Below are positions 24,483 through 32,071 of a stretch of DNA of 39,859 nt, piece after piece. This DNA is from Oscillospiraceae bacterium. GTDB taxonomy: Bacteria > Bacillota > Clostridia > Oscillospirales > Oscillospiraceae. Position 1 is the first letter of the stretch. Each line of letters starts with the position of its first letter. Location: contig CADAUZ010000030.1 in assembly GCA_902791215.1 (NCBI GenBank), positions 1 through 39,859 of the forward strand, in the 5' to 3' direction. The notes under the pieces were generated by a model that saw only the letters and a list, made by a program, of their open reading frames with translations, ran no database searches and was not told the origin of the DNA. The position numbers and the translations under genes were made by a program.

Positions 24483-24878
24483 ATGGACAGAAAAATGTTT
24501 CAAAAGGGAGCGCTGATCTTCCGCGAGGGGGACACGGCCGACTGCATGTACGCGGTAAACAGCGGCAGGGTCGGCGTCTATGCCGCTTACGGCACCGCGG
24601 AGGAAAAGCTCCTGGCGGAATACACCCAGGACGGGTACTTCGGGGAGATGGGGCTTCTGGAGCACGCGCCCCGCAGCGCCGCCGCCGTCGCCCTGGAGGA
24701 CAATACCTGCCTGGAGGCGGTCAATGAGGAGAACTTTCTCGTCTATTTCCGCGAGCATCCGGAGCAGGTGCTGCGCATCATGCAGCAGCTGAGCGGGAAC
24801 CTGCGCAAGGCCAGCCGGGACTATGCGGAGACCTGCCGCCGCATCGCGGAGCTTTCCGCAGAGGAGGACGCGAAATGA
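24483..24878 (+). CDS. Stand-alone cyclic-nucleotide-binding domain protein 1
   Basis: A 131-residue protein consisting of one cNMP-binding beta barrel and a C-terminal helix, without a DNA-binding domain. The barrel starts with FREGDTADCMYAVNSGRVGV and the phosphate-binding cassette is FGEMGLLEHAPRSAAAVA, with the glutamate and arginine that contact cyclic nucleotide. The start at ATG 24483 is preferred over an in-frame ATG six bases earlier because it is 8 bases from AAGGAG. It overlaps its paralogue by four bases. It may act as a sensor for the downstream hydrolase; the nucleotide is unknown. Confidence 0.85.
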   Translation: MDRKMFQKGALIFREGDTADCMYAVNSGRVGVYAAYGTAEEKLLAEYTQDGYFGEMGLLEHAPRSAAAVALEDNTCLEAVNEENFLVYFREHPEQVLRIMQQLSGNLRKASRDYAETCRRIAELSAEEDAK

Positions 24879-25384
24879 AAACCTACAAGCGCGATGAGGT
24901 CATTTTCAGACAGAACGACTTTGCCGACAGCATGTACGATATCCTCTCGGGCAGCGTCGGCATCTATATCGCTTACGGCACGGAGGACGAAAACCGCCTC
25001 GCGGTTTTGAAGGCCGGGCACACGCTCGGCGAGATGGGCCTGATCGACATGGCGCCCCGCAGCGCCACCGCCGTCGCCCTGGAGGACGGCACCGTCCTTG
25101 CTCAGATCAGCGAAAAGGAGTTTGCCGCCTATTTTGACGATAAGCCCGAGCGCCTGCTGGAGATCATGCGCCAGCTCAGTACGCGCGTGCGCAACCAGAC
25201 GAAGGATTACGAGGCTGCCCGCCGCATTCTGGACAGCATGCTCGCCACCCGGCCCGAAAAGCGCAGCCCGACGCTCAAGAAAGAGGTGAAGCGGCTGCTG
25301 GATTCCTATAACGAGACCATGAATCTGGTCAACAAATACGCCGGCAGCAGCATGTTTTACCCCTTCTCGCCGGATCAGTTTTAA
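24875..25384 (+). CDS. Stand-alone cyclic-nucleotide-binding domain protein 2
   Basis: A 169-residue paralogue of the preceding protein, sharing IFRQNDFADSMYDILSGSVGIY and the cassette LGEMGLIDMAPRSATAVA with the conserved Glu and Arg. It continues into a helical C-terminus (TRVRNQTKDYEAARRILDSM, then a basic KKEVKRLLDSYNETMNLVNKY) that is not a helix-turn-helix. So it is not a CRP-type regulator on its own. The start overlaps the upstream stop (ATGA). The metallo-beta-lactamase-fold gene follows after 20 bases, so all three are probably one signalling operon. Confidence 0.85.
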   Translation: MKTYKRDEVIFRQNDFADSMYDILSGSVGIYIAYGTEDENRLAVLKAGHTLGEMGLIDMAPRSATAVALEDGTVLAQISEKEFAAYFDDKPERLLEIMRQLSTRVRNQTKDYEAARRILDSMLATRPEKRSPTLKKEVKRLLDSYNETMNLVNKYAGSSMFYPFSPDQF

Positions 25385-25404
25385 GCGCGGGCAAAGGTGA
25401 GAGC

Positions 25405-26205
25405 ATGGCATTTTCCGATTTTTCCCTGACCGTGCTGGGCTCCCGCGGCTCCATGGCCTTCGGCGGCGAGCAGTGCTCGCGCTACGGCGGCGACAGCTCC
25501 TGCTACATGGTGCGGGCGGGGGAGGAGACGGTCTTCCTGGACGGCGGCACCGGCATCTGCGCCGCGCCCTCAAGCTATCCGAAGGACCCCATTGTCCTGC
25601 TGACCCATCTGCACCTGGACCACATCGTGGGCCTCGGCATGTTCCCGGCCCTGAGCAACCGCGAGCTGCGGGTAAAGATTTACGTGCCCTTCTGCCGGAC
25701 GCGCGAAGAGGCGGAGGGGAGCCTGGGGAGGATCTACGCGCCGCCCTTCTGGCCGGTGCGCCTGACGGAGTATACGAGCAGCCCGGAGCTTCTGCCGCTT
25801 CCCGATCAGCTCACGCTGGGCGCGCTGCAGATCGACGCCATCCCCGGCAACCACCCAGGCGGCTGCATGGTCTTCCGCCTGCGCTATGAGGGAAAGAGCA
25901 TCGTGTACGTCACGGACTACGAGTATGAGGAGAGCTCCTTCGAGCGTATTGTGCGCTTTGCCGAGGGTGCGGACCTGCTGCTGTTCGACGCACAGTACGC
26001 GGATACCGAGCTGCCCGCAAAGCACGGCTATGGCCACGCGAGCGCCGGGCAGGGCATCGAGCTCATGGAGCGCAGCGACGCAAAGCGCCTGCTGCTCATC
26101 CATCACGACCCCCAGAGCTTCGACCGTGTCCTCGCCCAGCGGGAAACGCTGCTGACGCACAAAAAGGTAGAGTACGCCCGGACCGGCCAGCGCATTATGC
26201 TGTAG
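25405..26205 (+). CDS. Metallo-beta-lactamase-fold hydrolase
   Basis: A 266-residue cytoplasmic MBL-fold enzyme. The metal-binding motif THLHLDHIVGL (HxHxDH) is intact, with further ligands likely in GNHPGG, VYVTDYEYEES and LLIHHDP. It opens with LTVLGSRGSMAFGGEQCSRYGGDSSCY, a start typical of the branch that includes phosphodiesterases. Linked to two cyclic-nucleotide-binding proteins, it could be a phosphodiesterase they control; this is inferred from context only. A strong terminator follows at 26226. Confidence 0.83.
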   Translation: MAFSDFSLTVLGSRGSMAFGGEQCSRYGGDSSCYMVRAGEETVFLDGGTGICAAPSSYPKDPIVLLTHLHLDHIVGLGMFPALSNRELRVKIYVPFCRTREEAEGSLGRIYAPPFWPVRLTEYTSSPELLPLPDQLTLGALQIDAIPGNHPGGCMVFRLRYEGKSIVYVTDYEYEESSFERIVRFAEGADLLLFDAQYADTELPAKHGYGHASAGQGIELMERSDAKRLLLIHHDPQSFDRVLAQRETLLTHKKVEYARTGQRIML

Positions 26206-26225
26206 GGCGATCCTCACTCCTTATG

Positions 26226-26265
26226 AAAAATACAGTCCCAGCTAGGTGGCTGAGACTGTATTTTT
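26226..26265 (+). terminator. Terminator after the MBL hydrolase
   Basis: AAAAATACAGTC pairs with GACTGTATTTTT, extended by CAGC/GCTG inside. A-rich and T-rich flanks make it usable in both directions, also for the convergent lipoprotein gene. Confidence 0.85.
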
Positions 26266-26280
26266 GGATTTGTTTCACTG

Positions 26281-26368
26281 TTTTGATAGAATTTCAAGTA
26301 CGGGGGTGCACCGCCTGTTCAGGGGGTGCATTTCGATTAAGGGGGGTGCAAATGGCAAAGGGGGTTCA
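26281..26368 (+). repeat. GGGTGCA repeat array T
   Basis: Four degenerate units with the core GGGTGCA at 26304, 26324, 26344 and (as GGGTTCA) 26362, spaced 20, 20 and 18 bp. The sequence TTTTGATAGAA (26281-26291) precedes them, as it does array R at 32.3 kb. No function known. Confidence 0.6.
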
Positions 26369-26378
26369 AAGTGAACGA

Positions 26379-26843
26379 TTATTGACGTGGCAAGGTGCGT
26401 ACCTGAATCCATTCTTGGGGAAGAGGATAATTCCTGCTTACACATGTTTCTTCAAATTCAGAGCGAGTGAATGGGCCAAGAACCTCTTCAGAGGACACGA
26501 CAAAGATATAGTAATCAAGTTCACCATGAGGCTCCTTCGTATAGTCCTCTTTGTCTGGTTCCATTGGCTCATGCTGTACAAAAATGTAATTATCATCCCA
26601 TGCGACAGCGTAAACTTCTTCCTCGATAATAGTGCTTGCACTTGATTCGCCGGTACGCTTTACCAGTTCAATATCATGACCGCTCAACCGCCAGATTTCA
26701 TAGTTGGCTATCAAAGGTTCAGACGCCCAGTCTCCAGCACCGGCACATCCACAAAGGAGAAAAGCAATCACTAGTATCTGGAATAGTAAAGACAGTTTAT
26801 TCACTTTATACAAGACTCGATTTATGCGCTCAACAATTCTCAT
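26379..26843 (-). CDS. DUF3997-like lipoprotein
   Basis: A 154-residue lipoprotein. A long signal region (residues 1-33, KLSLLFQILVIAFLLCGC) ends in the lipobox LCGC with lipidated Cys33. The mature part, GAGDWASEPLIANYEIWRLSGHDIELVKR, then VYAVAWDDNYIFVQHEP, YYIFVVSSEEVLGPFTRSEF, matches my memory of the DUF3997 family. The start has AAGGAGA upstream. Base composition is clearly more AT-rich than the core genes and the gene sits between two repeat-rich zones, so horizontal acquisition is likely. Function unknown. Confidence 0.72.
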   Translation of the reverse strand: MRIVERINRVLYKVNKLSLLFQILVIAFLLCGCAGAGDWASEPLIANYEIWRLSGHDIELVKRTGESSASTIIEEEVYAVAWDDNYIFVQHEPMEPDKEDYTKEPHGELDYYIFVVSSEEVLGPFTRSEFEETCVSRNYPLPQEWIQVRTLPRQ

Positions 26844-26893
26844 GGCTGAATCTCCTTCTTACCTTCAACAGATAAATCCATTGTATCATAGAT

Positions 26894-26933
26894 TAATAAG
26901 AAAGCACGCTAATTCTATCAAAATTAGCGTGCT
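26894..26933 (-). terminator. Terminator of ssrA
   Basis: A 12-bp perfect stem AGCACGCTAATT/AATTAGCGTGCT (26903-26914 and 26922-26933) starts 5 bases beyond the tmRNA CCA end and is followed on the minus strand by TTTCTTATT. Confidence 0.85.
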
Positions 26934-26937
26934 AATT

Positions 26938-27288
26938 TGGTGGAGGTGAGGGGAGTTGAACCCCTGTCCGAAAGCACTTTAACAGGAACTTCTCCGGGCG
27001 CAGACGATTGTTTGCATTCCCTCGTCCCGGCGGGAACCGTCACCCTTCGGGTCTTGGTAGCTTCATTGTGCATGGCGCGCTCAAAGCTTTGCGCGCTCAC
27101 GTTCACCACTCATCGACGCTGCATCCCGGGCCGTGGTACTCCCGGGCGCAACGCTCGCTAATTAAGCAGCGAGAAGAACTCTATCGTTAGTGTTCTTTAA
27201 TTTATAAAGGTTTGCCCGTTTTAAGGATGCCAGGCGCATCCGCCCGCTATTCCTGCCTCCACGCCCCCGTCGAAACCGTTACACCCCC
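26938..27288 (-). ncRNA. ssrA: Transfer-messenger RNA (tmRNA)
   Basis: A 351-nt tmRNA on the minus strand. The 5' end reads GGGGGTGTAACGGTTTCGAC and the 3' end carries the tRNA-like T-arm GGGGTTCAACTCCCC and CACCTCCACCA. The two ends pair as an acceptor stem (GGGGGTG with CACCTCC, one G-U). The tag frame runs from GCA at 27215 to TAA at 27162 and encodes ANLYKLKNTNDRVLLAA. With SmpB it rescues stalled ribosomes and marks the peptide for proteolysis. smpB lies about 0.9 kb upstream in the same direction. A terminator follows immediately. Confidence 0.96.
27162..27215 (-). CDS. ssrA: tmRNA proteolysis tag reading frame
   Basis: Eighteen codons from the resume codon GCA to TAA: ANLYKLKNTNDRVLLAA. 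The Leu-Ala-Ala end is the usual ClpXP-type degron ending. Translation of this frame begins only after tmRNA enters a stalled ribosome. Confidence 0.88.
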   Translation of the reverse strand, partial: ANLYKLKNTNDRVLLAA

Positions 27289-27640
27289 TCGTCAGACGAA
27301 TACCATAAGGTCATCTGCCCGCGCAAGGCGCGGTCAGATCGACCGATGGTATTCGTCTTCCTCTCGAACTCGAAGTCAATGCTTCGAGTTCGTAAAGAAC
27401 GATGGGAACGAAGCCTGCTGCGTTCCGTTTCCGCGGTTTGCGTAAGAGCCGCGAAAACTGCACATCCGCAGTCTCCTTCTTCCTTTCCAACGCAGACCCG
27501 CATACGCTGGGCTCTGCGTTGGGGAAACGAGGAAGACCGATGGTATTCGTCTTCCATTCCAACTTAAACCCACGTTGTTGGACTCTGCGTTGGGGAAACG
27601 ATAGAGAACGTTTCAGAAAATATCGGAAGGGGAAGAGTGA
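27289..27640. repeat. Dense nest of inverted and direct repeats upstream of ssrA
   Basis: About 350 bp without a credible gene. A 21-bp direct repeat beginning GACCGATGGTATTCGTC lies at 27341-27361 and 27535-27555, and its inverse GACGAATACCAT is at 27295-27306, next to the tmRNA 5' end. CGAACTCGAAG/CTTCGAGTTCG (27365-27392) is a perfect 11-bp stem. CTCTGCGTTGGGGAAACGA is repeated near 27512 and 27584, with its inverse TTTCCAACGCAGA near 27484. This looks like nested or decayed MITE insertions. Confidence 0.6.
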
Positions 27641-27682
27641 GGCAAGTTTTCACTCTTCACTTTCCACTTTTCACTTTCATTT

Positions 27683-28201
27683 TTATTCCTTGACCGGCTC
27701 GGGATACTCCACGCCGAAGGTCTCGACCGTGACCTTCTTCATGACCTGGGGGATGCGGGGCTTGTCGTTGTAGTCGGTGCGCACCGCGCAGATCTTGTCG
27801 ACCTCCTCGATGCCCTCCGTGACCTTGCCGAAGGCGGCGTACTGGCCGTCGAGATGGGGGGAGTCCTCGTGCATGATGAAGAACTGGCTGCCGGCGGAGT
27901 TGGGGGCCATGGTGCGCGCCATGGACAGCACGCCGCGGTCATGCTTGAGATCGTTCTTGAAGCCGTTGCCGGAAAACTCACCGTGGATGGTGTAGCCCGG
28001 GCCGCCCGTGCCGACGCCCTTGGGGTCGCCGCCCTGGATCATGAAGCCGGGGATGACGCGGTGGAAGATCACACCGTCATAGAAGCCCTTTTTCACGAGG
28101 GAGATAAAGTTGTTGACGGTGTTCGGGGCGATCTCGGGGTAGAGCTCGGCCTTCATGATGCCGCCGTCTTCCATCTCAATGGTGACAATGGGATTGCTCA
28201 T
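27683..28201 (-). CDS. Cyclophilin-type peptidyl-prolyl isomerase
   Basis: A 172-residue single-domain cyclophilin that catalyses proline cis-trans isomerisation, cytoplasmic because no signal peptide is present. The family signature FHRVIPGFMIQGGDPKG and the SQFFIMHEDSPHLDGQYAAFGKV active-site stretch are complete. The reading frame overlaps the smpB stop by four bases (ATGA on the minus strand) and has GAGAGGAA upstream, so it is the second gene of the smpB operon. Confidence 0.95.
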   Translation of the reverse strand: MSNPIVTIEMEDGGIMKAELYPEIAPNTVNNFISLVKKGFYDGVIFHRVIPGFMIQGGDPKGVGTGGPGYTIHGEFSGNGFKNDLKHDRGVLSMARTMAPNSAGSQFFIMHEDSPHLDGQYAAFGKVTEGIEEVDKICAVRTDYNDKPRIPQVMKKVTVETFGVEYPEPVKE

Positions 28202-28668
28202 CGGTAATTCCTCTCTTTCATGGCTCTGTCTATATCGCGCTTGGCCTCGCGGTCTGCGGCGCTGTCGCGCTTGTCATGGAGCTTCTTGCCCTTGCACAGG
28301 CCCAGCTCCACCTTGACGCGGCTGTCCTTGAAATACAGCGACAGCGGGATCAGCGCGACGCCGTCCTGCATGACGCGGGCCTGGAGTTTCAGTATTTCCC
28401 GCTTGTGCATCAGCAGGCGCTTGGGGCGCATGGGATCACGGTTGAAGATGTTGCCGTGCTCGTAGGGGCTGATGTGCATGCCGCGGGCGAAAAGCTCGCC
28501 GTTTTTGATGGTGCAGAAGGAGTCCTTGAGGTTTACCTGCCCGGCGCGGACAGACTTGACCTCGGTCCCGAAAAGCTCGATCCCGGCCTCAAAGCGCTCG
28601 AGCACGAAATATTCATGAAACGCCTTGCGGTTGGCTGTGATCTGCTTGGTTCCCGTCTGCTTCGGCAT
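28198..28668 (-). CDS. smpB: SsrA-binding protein SmpB
   Basis: A 156-residue partner of tmRNA that brings it to stalled ribosomes. Family features in order are ANRKAFHEYFVLERFEAGI, the GTEVKSVR motif, YEHGN, RPKRLLMHKREI and the basic C-terminal tail GKKLHDKRDSAADREAKRDI that enters the empty mRNA channel. The start is ATG 28668, placed 9 bases after GAGAGGAA; a GTG three codons earlier would be too close to it. A likely extended -10 (TATAAT, 28705-28700 on the minus strand) lies upstream. It is in an operon with the cyclophilin and near ssrA. Confidence 0.95.
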   Translation of the reverse strand: MPKQTGTKQITANRKAFHEYFVLERFEAGIELFGTEVKSVRAGQVNLKDSFCTIKNGELFARGMHISPYEHGNIFNRDPMRPKRLLMHKREILKLQARVMQDGVALIPLSLYFKDSRVKVELGLCKGKKLHDKRDSAADREAKRDIDRAMKERNYR

Positions 28669-28770
28669 GCCGCTCACTTCCTCTCACGGAACAGAGCTTA
28701 TTATAACACAGAGTCTTAAAGAAGAAAAGAAAAATTTGTAAACACCTTAGCCCCCCCTTGCTTAAAGGGG

Positions 28771-28921
28771 GCCGTGTTGCAAAATGCACTGTCATTGCGA
28801 GACCAGTTCTCAAACTGGTCGTGGCAATCCGTTTTCTCCTTCGTAAAAGAAACGGATTCCCACACCAGTGACATCGGTCACTGGTTCGGAATGACAGGGT
28901 GAAAGCATTTTGCAACGCGCC
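28771..28921. repeat. MITE-like element, family C, copy 2
   Basis: Outer arms GTGTTGCAAAATGC (28774-28787) and GCATTTTGCAACGC (28905-28918) are inverted near-copies and match those of the element at 18133-18271. The interior is different: GTCATTGCGAGACCAG at the left, a GACCAGTTCTCAAACTGGTC hairpin, and CCAGTGACATCGGTCACTGG at the right. Length is about 150 bp, non-coding, upstream of smpB. Confidence 0.7.
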
Positions 28922-28934
28922 CGGGGGGATTCCG

Positions 28935-29168
28935 CTATCCCATTCGCCGCACCCGCCGCTGCCGCATCCCCCTTGTCCTGAGCGGCGGGCGCGGCCTTGC
29001 CAGCAGCAGGCCCACGCCGCCGCGCTCGTAAAACTCCGCCTCCAGGTCCCGCCAGGGCTCCAGCCCTGCGCTCTCCAGACTCAGGCGCACCGCCGCGCGC
29101 ACATCCCGCAGCTCCTCCTTCGTCAGCAGCAGGGCCAGCGCCTCCGATGATACACACACTGTAACCAT
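28935..29168 (-). CDS. Small hypothetical protein
   Basis: A 77-residue frame starting MVTVCVSSEALALLLTKEELRD. The first 50 residues look like a genuine small domain (two strands and a helix), while the C-terminus is arginine-rich (RPRPPLRTRGMRQRRVRRMG) and may be read-through into non-coding sequence. GGAGG lies upstream, though 15 bases from the ATG, which is long. A longer frame (to 29258) has no better start. I do not recognise it; it may be spurious. Confidence 0.4.
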   Translation of the reverse strand: MVTVCVSSEALALLLTKEELRDVRAAVRLSLESAGLEPWRDLEAEFYERGGVGLLLARPRPPLRTRGMRQRRVRRMG

Positions 29169-29268
29169 ATCGAAATCAAACGCCTCCGTATGTAAACTTT
29201 TTCGACACAAAAACGCCGCTTTAAGCCGATTATAAGCAAAAGTTTTTTGAAATTCCACGCAAAAAATA

Positions 29269-29297
29269 TGGAAATTGCAAAAGTCTTATGGTATACT
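29269..29297 (+). promoter_or_regulatory. Extended -10 promoter of the Nudix gene
   Basis: TGGAAA (29269-29274), 17 bp and TATACT (29292-29297) preceded by TGG. Confidence 0.6.
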
Positions 29298-29373
29298 GCA
29301 CTTGCGCAAATTATGTAAATCCAATTAACGTCAACAAAATTACGACTCCGCTCCGGCGGGGAAAGAGGATAGT

Positions 29374-29916
29374 ATGGATCTTACGGAAAAGAAGCTCAGC
29401 GGTGAGCTCAAATATACCGGCGTGATCGTGAGCGTCACGCTTGACAAGGTGGAACTGTGCGACGGGCACCAGACCCTGCGCGAGGTGGTGCACCACCCGG
29501 GCGGCGTGGGCGTGCTGCCCCTGGATACCGACGGCAGCTGCTACATGGTGCGCCAGTACCGTTACCCCGTGGGCGCGCCGGTGCTGGAGATCCCGGCGGG
29601 GAAGATCGACCACCACGACGATCACCTCTCCACCGCCGTGCGGGAACTTTCGGAGGAGACGGGCTTCACCGCCGACGAGTATATAGACCTGGGCTGCTGC
29701 TACACCTCGCCCGGCTATACGGATGAGATCATCCACGTCTACCTCGCCCGCGGCCTGCACCGCGGCAAGAGCCACCTGGATGAGGGCGAATTTCTCAACG
29801 TTGAGAAGTTTGCCTTTGAGGAGGTCTTCAACATGGTCATGCGCAACGAGATCATCGACGCCAAGACCGTCATCGCCTTCTCCAAGGCCAAGCTCTGGCT
29901 GGAGGGCCACAAATAA
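29374..29916 (+). CDS. Nudix hydrolase, ADP-ribose pyrophosphatase type
   Basis: A 180-residue cytoplasmic enzyme that probably splits ADP-ribose or a related nucleoside diphosphate sugar. The Nudix box starts at Gly76 and ends RELSEETGF (90-98); the first acidic position, normally Glu, is Asp82, a conservative change. The preceding VRQYRYPVGAPVLEIPAGK is characteristic of the NudF/ADP-ribose branch, as is the GCCYTSPGYTDEIIHVYLA stretch. The start follows GAAAGAGGA. It is followed by murA after its own promoter, so cotranscription is possible but not required. Confidence 0.9.
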   Translation: MDLTEKKLSGELKYTGVIVSVTLDKVELCDGHQTLREVVHHPGGVGVLPLDTDGSCYMVRQYRYPVGAPVLEIPAGKIDHHDDHLSTAVRELSEETGFTADEYIDLGCCYTSPGYTDEIIHVYLARGLHRGKSHLDEGEFLNVEKFAFEEVFNMVMRNEIIDAKTVIAFSKAKLWLEGHK

Positions 29917-29921
29917 GGGGC

Positions 29922-29950
29922 TTGCCAGAAACCGATCTGTATGATATTAT
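29922..29950 (+). promoter_or_regulatory. Promoter of murA
   Basis: TTGCCA (29922-29927), 17 bp and TATTAT (29945-29950) preceded by TGA (extended -10). A hairpin CGGCAGC/GCTGCCG follows in the leader (about 29958-29983). Confidence 0.75.
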
Positions 29951-30005
29951 CTATGCTCGGCAGCCTGTTGTTTGCGGCTGCCGGACTGACGGAAGGTGTA
30001 GAAAC

Positions 30006-31313
30006 GTGGAAAAATATGTGATCAACGGCGGGACCACCCTGCACGGCGAGGTGGAGATCAGCGGCGCGAAAAACGCGGCGGTCGCCATCATCCCCGCGGC
30101 GCTCATGGTGGACGGCGTCTGTGTAATAGAAAACATGCCCCAGATCAGCGACACCGAGATGCTGCTGACCATCCTTAAGGAGCTGGGCGCGAAGATCCGC
30201 TATCTCAACCGCTCCACGGTGGAGATCGACTGTACGGACGTGTGCATGCAGGACGCGCCCTATGACCTGATGCGCAAGATCCGCGCGTCCTATTATCTCA
30301 TCGGCGCCATGCTCGGGCGCTTCGGCCATGCCAAAACCACCATGCCCGGCGGCTGCAATTTCGGCGTGCGCCCCATCGACCAGCACATCAAGGGCATGAA
30401 CGCCCTCGGCGCGGACGTGGACGTGAAGTCCGGCTTTGTCTATGCCGACGCGCGCGACGGCAAGCTTCACGGCGCAAGGATCTATCTGGACAAGGTCTCC
30501 GTCGGCGCGACGATGAACATCATCCTTGCCGCCACCCTGGCCCAGGGCCGTACTATTATCGAAAACGCCGCCCGCGAGCCGCACATCGTCGACCTTGCAA
30601 ACTTCTTAAACTCCATGGGCGCGGACATCCGCGGCGCGGGCACCGACACCGTCAAGGTCAACGGCGTGGAAAAGCTCCACGGCGGCAGCTACGCCATCAT
30701 CCCCGACCAGATCGAGGCGGGCACCTACATGGTCGCCGCCGCGGCCACCGGCGGGGAAGTGCTCATCAAAAATGTCATTCCCCGGCACCTTGAGTGCATC
30801 AGTGCAAAGCTCCGCGAGACCGGCACGATCGTGCTGGAAAACGGCGACTCGGTCCTCGTCAAAGGCGCGAGCGCGCTTAGAAAGATCAATGTGAAGACCC
30901 TGCCCTATCCGGGCTTCCCCACGGACATGCAGCCTCAGATGTGCGCGCTGCTGTGCGTGGCAAACGGCACCTCCGTCATCACGGAGGGTGTGTACGACAA
31001 TCGCTTTAAGTACGTAAACGAGCTTCGCAAAATGGGCGCCGAGATCCAGGTGGACGGAAGAGTCTGCGTGGTCGAGGGCGGCAGACGCCTCAGCGGCGCG
31101 CCCGTTCTGGCCTGCGATCTGCGCGCGGGCGCGGCGGTGGTCATCGCCGGCATGTGCGCCTCCGGCACCACGGTGGTGGAGGATGTGCGCTTCATCGAGC
31201 GCGGCTATGAGAATTTTGTGGGCAAGCTCAATGCCCTCGGCGCGGAGATCCGCATTGTGGACGAGCGCGACGAGTACGACGGAAGAGAGAAAATCCTCTC
31301 CATCATGGGATGA
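30006..31313 (+). CDS. murA: UDP-N-acetylglucosamine 1-carboxyvinyltransferase
   Basis: A 435-residue enzyme of the first committed step of peptidoglycan synthesis, transferring enolpyruvate to UDP-GlcNAc. The start is a GTG at 30006 behind GGAAGGTG; the open frame continues 28 codons upstream without family sequence and across the promoter. Key residues are seen: Lys22-Asn23 in SGAKNAAVAI, Arg93 and the catalytic Cys117 in PGGCNFGVRPID, so it should be fosfomycin-sensitive in principle. Length is normal. Firmicutes often carry two MurA copies; which one this is cannot be told. It overlaps the YycJ-type gene by four bases. Confidence 0.95.
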   Translation: MEKYVINGGTTLHGEVEISGAKNAAVAIIPAALMVDGVCVIENMPQISDTEMLLTILKELGAKIRYLNRSTVEIDCTDVCMQDAPYDLMRKIRASYYLIGAMLGRFGHAKTTMPGGCNFGVRPIDQHIKGMNALGADVDVKSGFVYADARDGKLHGARIYLDKVSVGATMNIILAATLAQGRTIIENAAREPHIVDLANFLNSMGADIRGAGTDTVKVNGVEKLHGGSYAIIPDQIEAGTYMVAAAATGGEVLIKNVIPRHLECISAKLRETGTIVLENGDSVLVKGASALRKINVKTLPYPGFPTDMQPQMCALLCVANGTSVITEGVYDNRFKYVNELRKMGAEIQVDGRVCVVEGGRRLSGAPVLACDLRAGAAVVIAGMCASGTTVVEDVRFIERGYENFVGKLNALGAEIRIVDERDEYDGREKILSIMG

Positions 31314-32071
31314 AGATAAAGGTTTTTGCCAGCGGTTCCGGCGGCAACTGCATGTTATGCAGCGAGAGAGATACACATATCCTCATTGACGCCGGGATCT
31401 CCATGCGCAGGCTGCGGCAGTCGCTGCGGGCCTGGGACCTGGATATAGACGATATCGGCGGAGTGCTCATCACGCATGAGCACTCCGATCATGTTTCGGG
31501 GCTGAAAATGCTGCTGAAATACTTTGATCTGCCGCTCTACGCCCCGCACACCGTGGCATCAAGGCTCTGCGGCATGCTGCCGGACGCGGAAGACTTCATG
31601 CACGTCATCCGCCCGGGGGAGGACTTCCGCCTCGGGTCGGTGAGGGCGCGGGCCTTCCACACGCCCCACGACACCGACGAGAGCGTGGGCTATCGCCTCG
31701 AGGGCCGCGGCACCTTCGCCCTGGCCACCGACATGGGCCATGTGACGGAGGATGTGCTCGCGGGGCTGACCGGCGCGGACACGGTGCTCATAGAATCCAA
31801 CCACGACCCCGATATGCTTATAAACGGGTCGTACCCGGTGCCGCTCAAACGCCGCATCCTTTCCGATCACGGGCACCTGTCAAATCCCGACTGCGCGGCC
31901 CTCGCCGCAAAGCTTGCGGAGACCGGGACAAGGACGGTGATCCTCGGGCATCTGAGTAAAGAGAACAACCGCCCGGAGATCGCCCTGTGCGAGACGGAGC
32001 GGGCGCTTGCGGGCCGGGATGTGAGGCTCTTCTGTGCGCCGGTGTACGGATGTTTGAGTCTGAATGTGTAA
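31310..32071 (+). CDS. yycJ: YycJ/WalJ-type metallo-beta-lactamase-fold protein
   Basis: A 253-residue MBL-fold protein of the YycJ/WalJ group, regarded as a DNA or RNA nuclease. It opens IKVFASGSGGNCMLCSERDTHILIDAGIS, has the metal motif ITHEHSDHVSGL, a second ligand region in HTPHDT and ATDMGH, and a C-terminal GHLSKENN motif shared with RNase-Z-like relatives. The start overlaps the murA stop (ATGA), so the two are coupled. In other Firmicutes this gene usually follows the walRK two-component genes; here it is tied to cell-wall synthesis through murA instead. Confidence 0.88.
   Translation: MKIKVFASGSGGNCMLCSERDTHILIDAGISMRRLRQSLRAWDLDIDDIGGVLITHEHSDHVSGLKMLLKYFDLPLYAPHTVASRLCGMLPDAEDFMHVIRPGEDFRLGSVRARAFHTPHDTDESVGYRLEGRGTFALATDMGHVTEDVLAGLTGADTVLIESNHDPDMLINGSYPVPLKRRILSDHGHLSNPDCAALAAKLAETGTRTVILGHLSKENNRPEIALCETERALAGRDVRLFCAPVYGCLSLNV

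Noticed and set aside
26223-26645. Plus-strand frame through the terminator and the DUF3997-like gene
   Set aside because: It starts inside a terminator stem and overlaps a well-supported lipoprotein on the other strand.
27289-27573. Several short frames in the repeat block beside ssrA
   Set aside because: They exist in many frames at once because of the palindromes, lack ribosome sites and are arginine/serine-rich.
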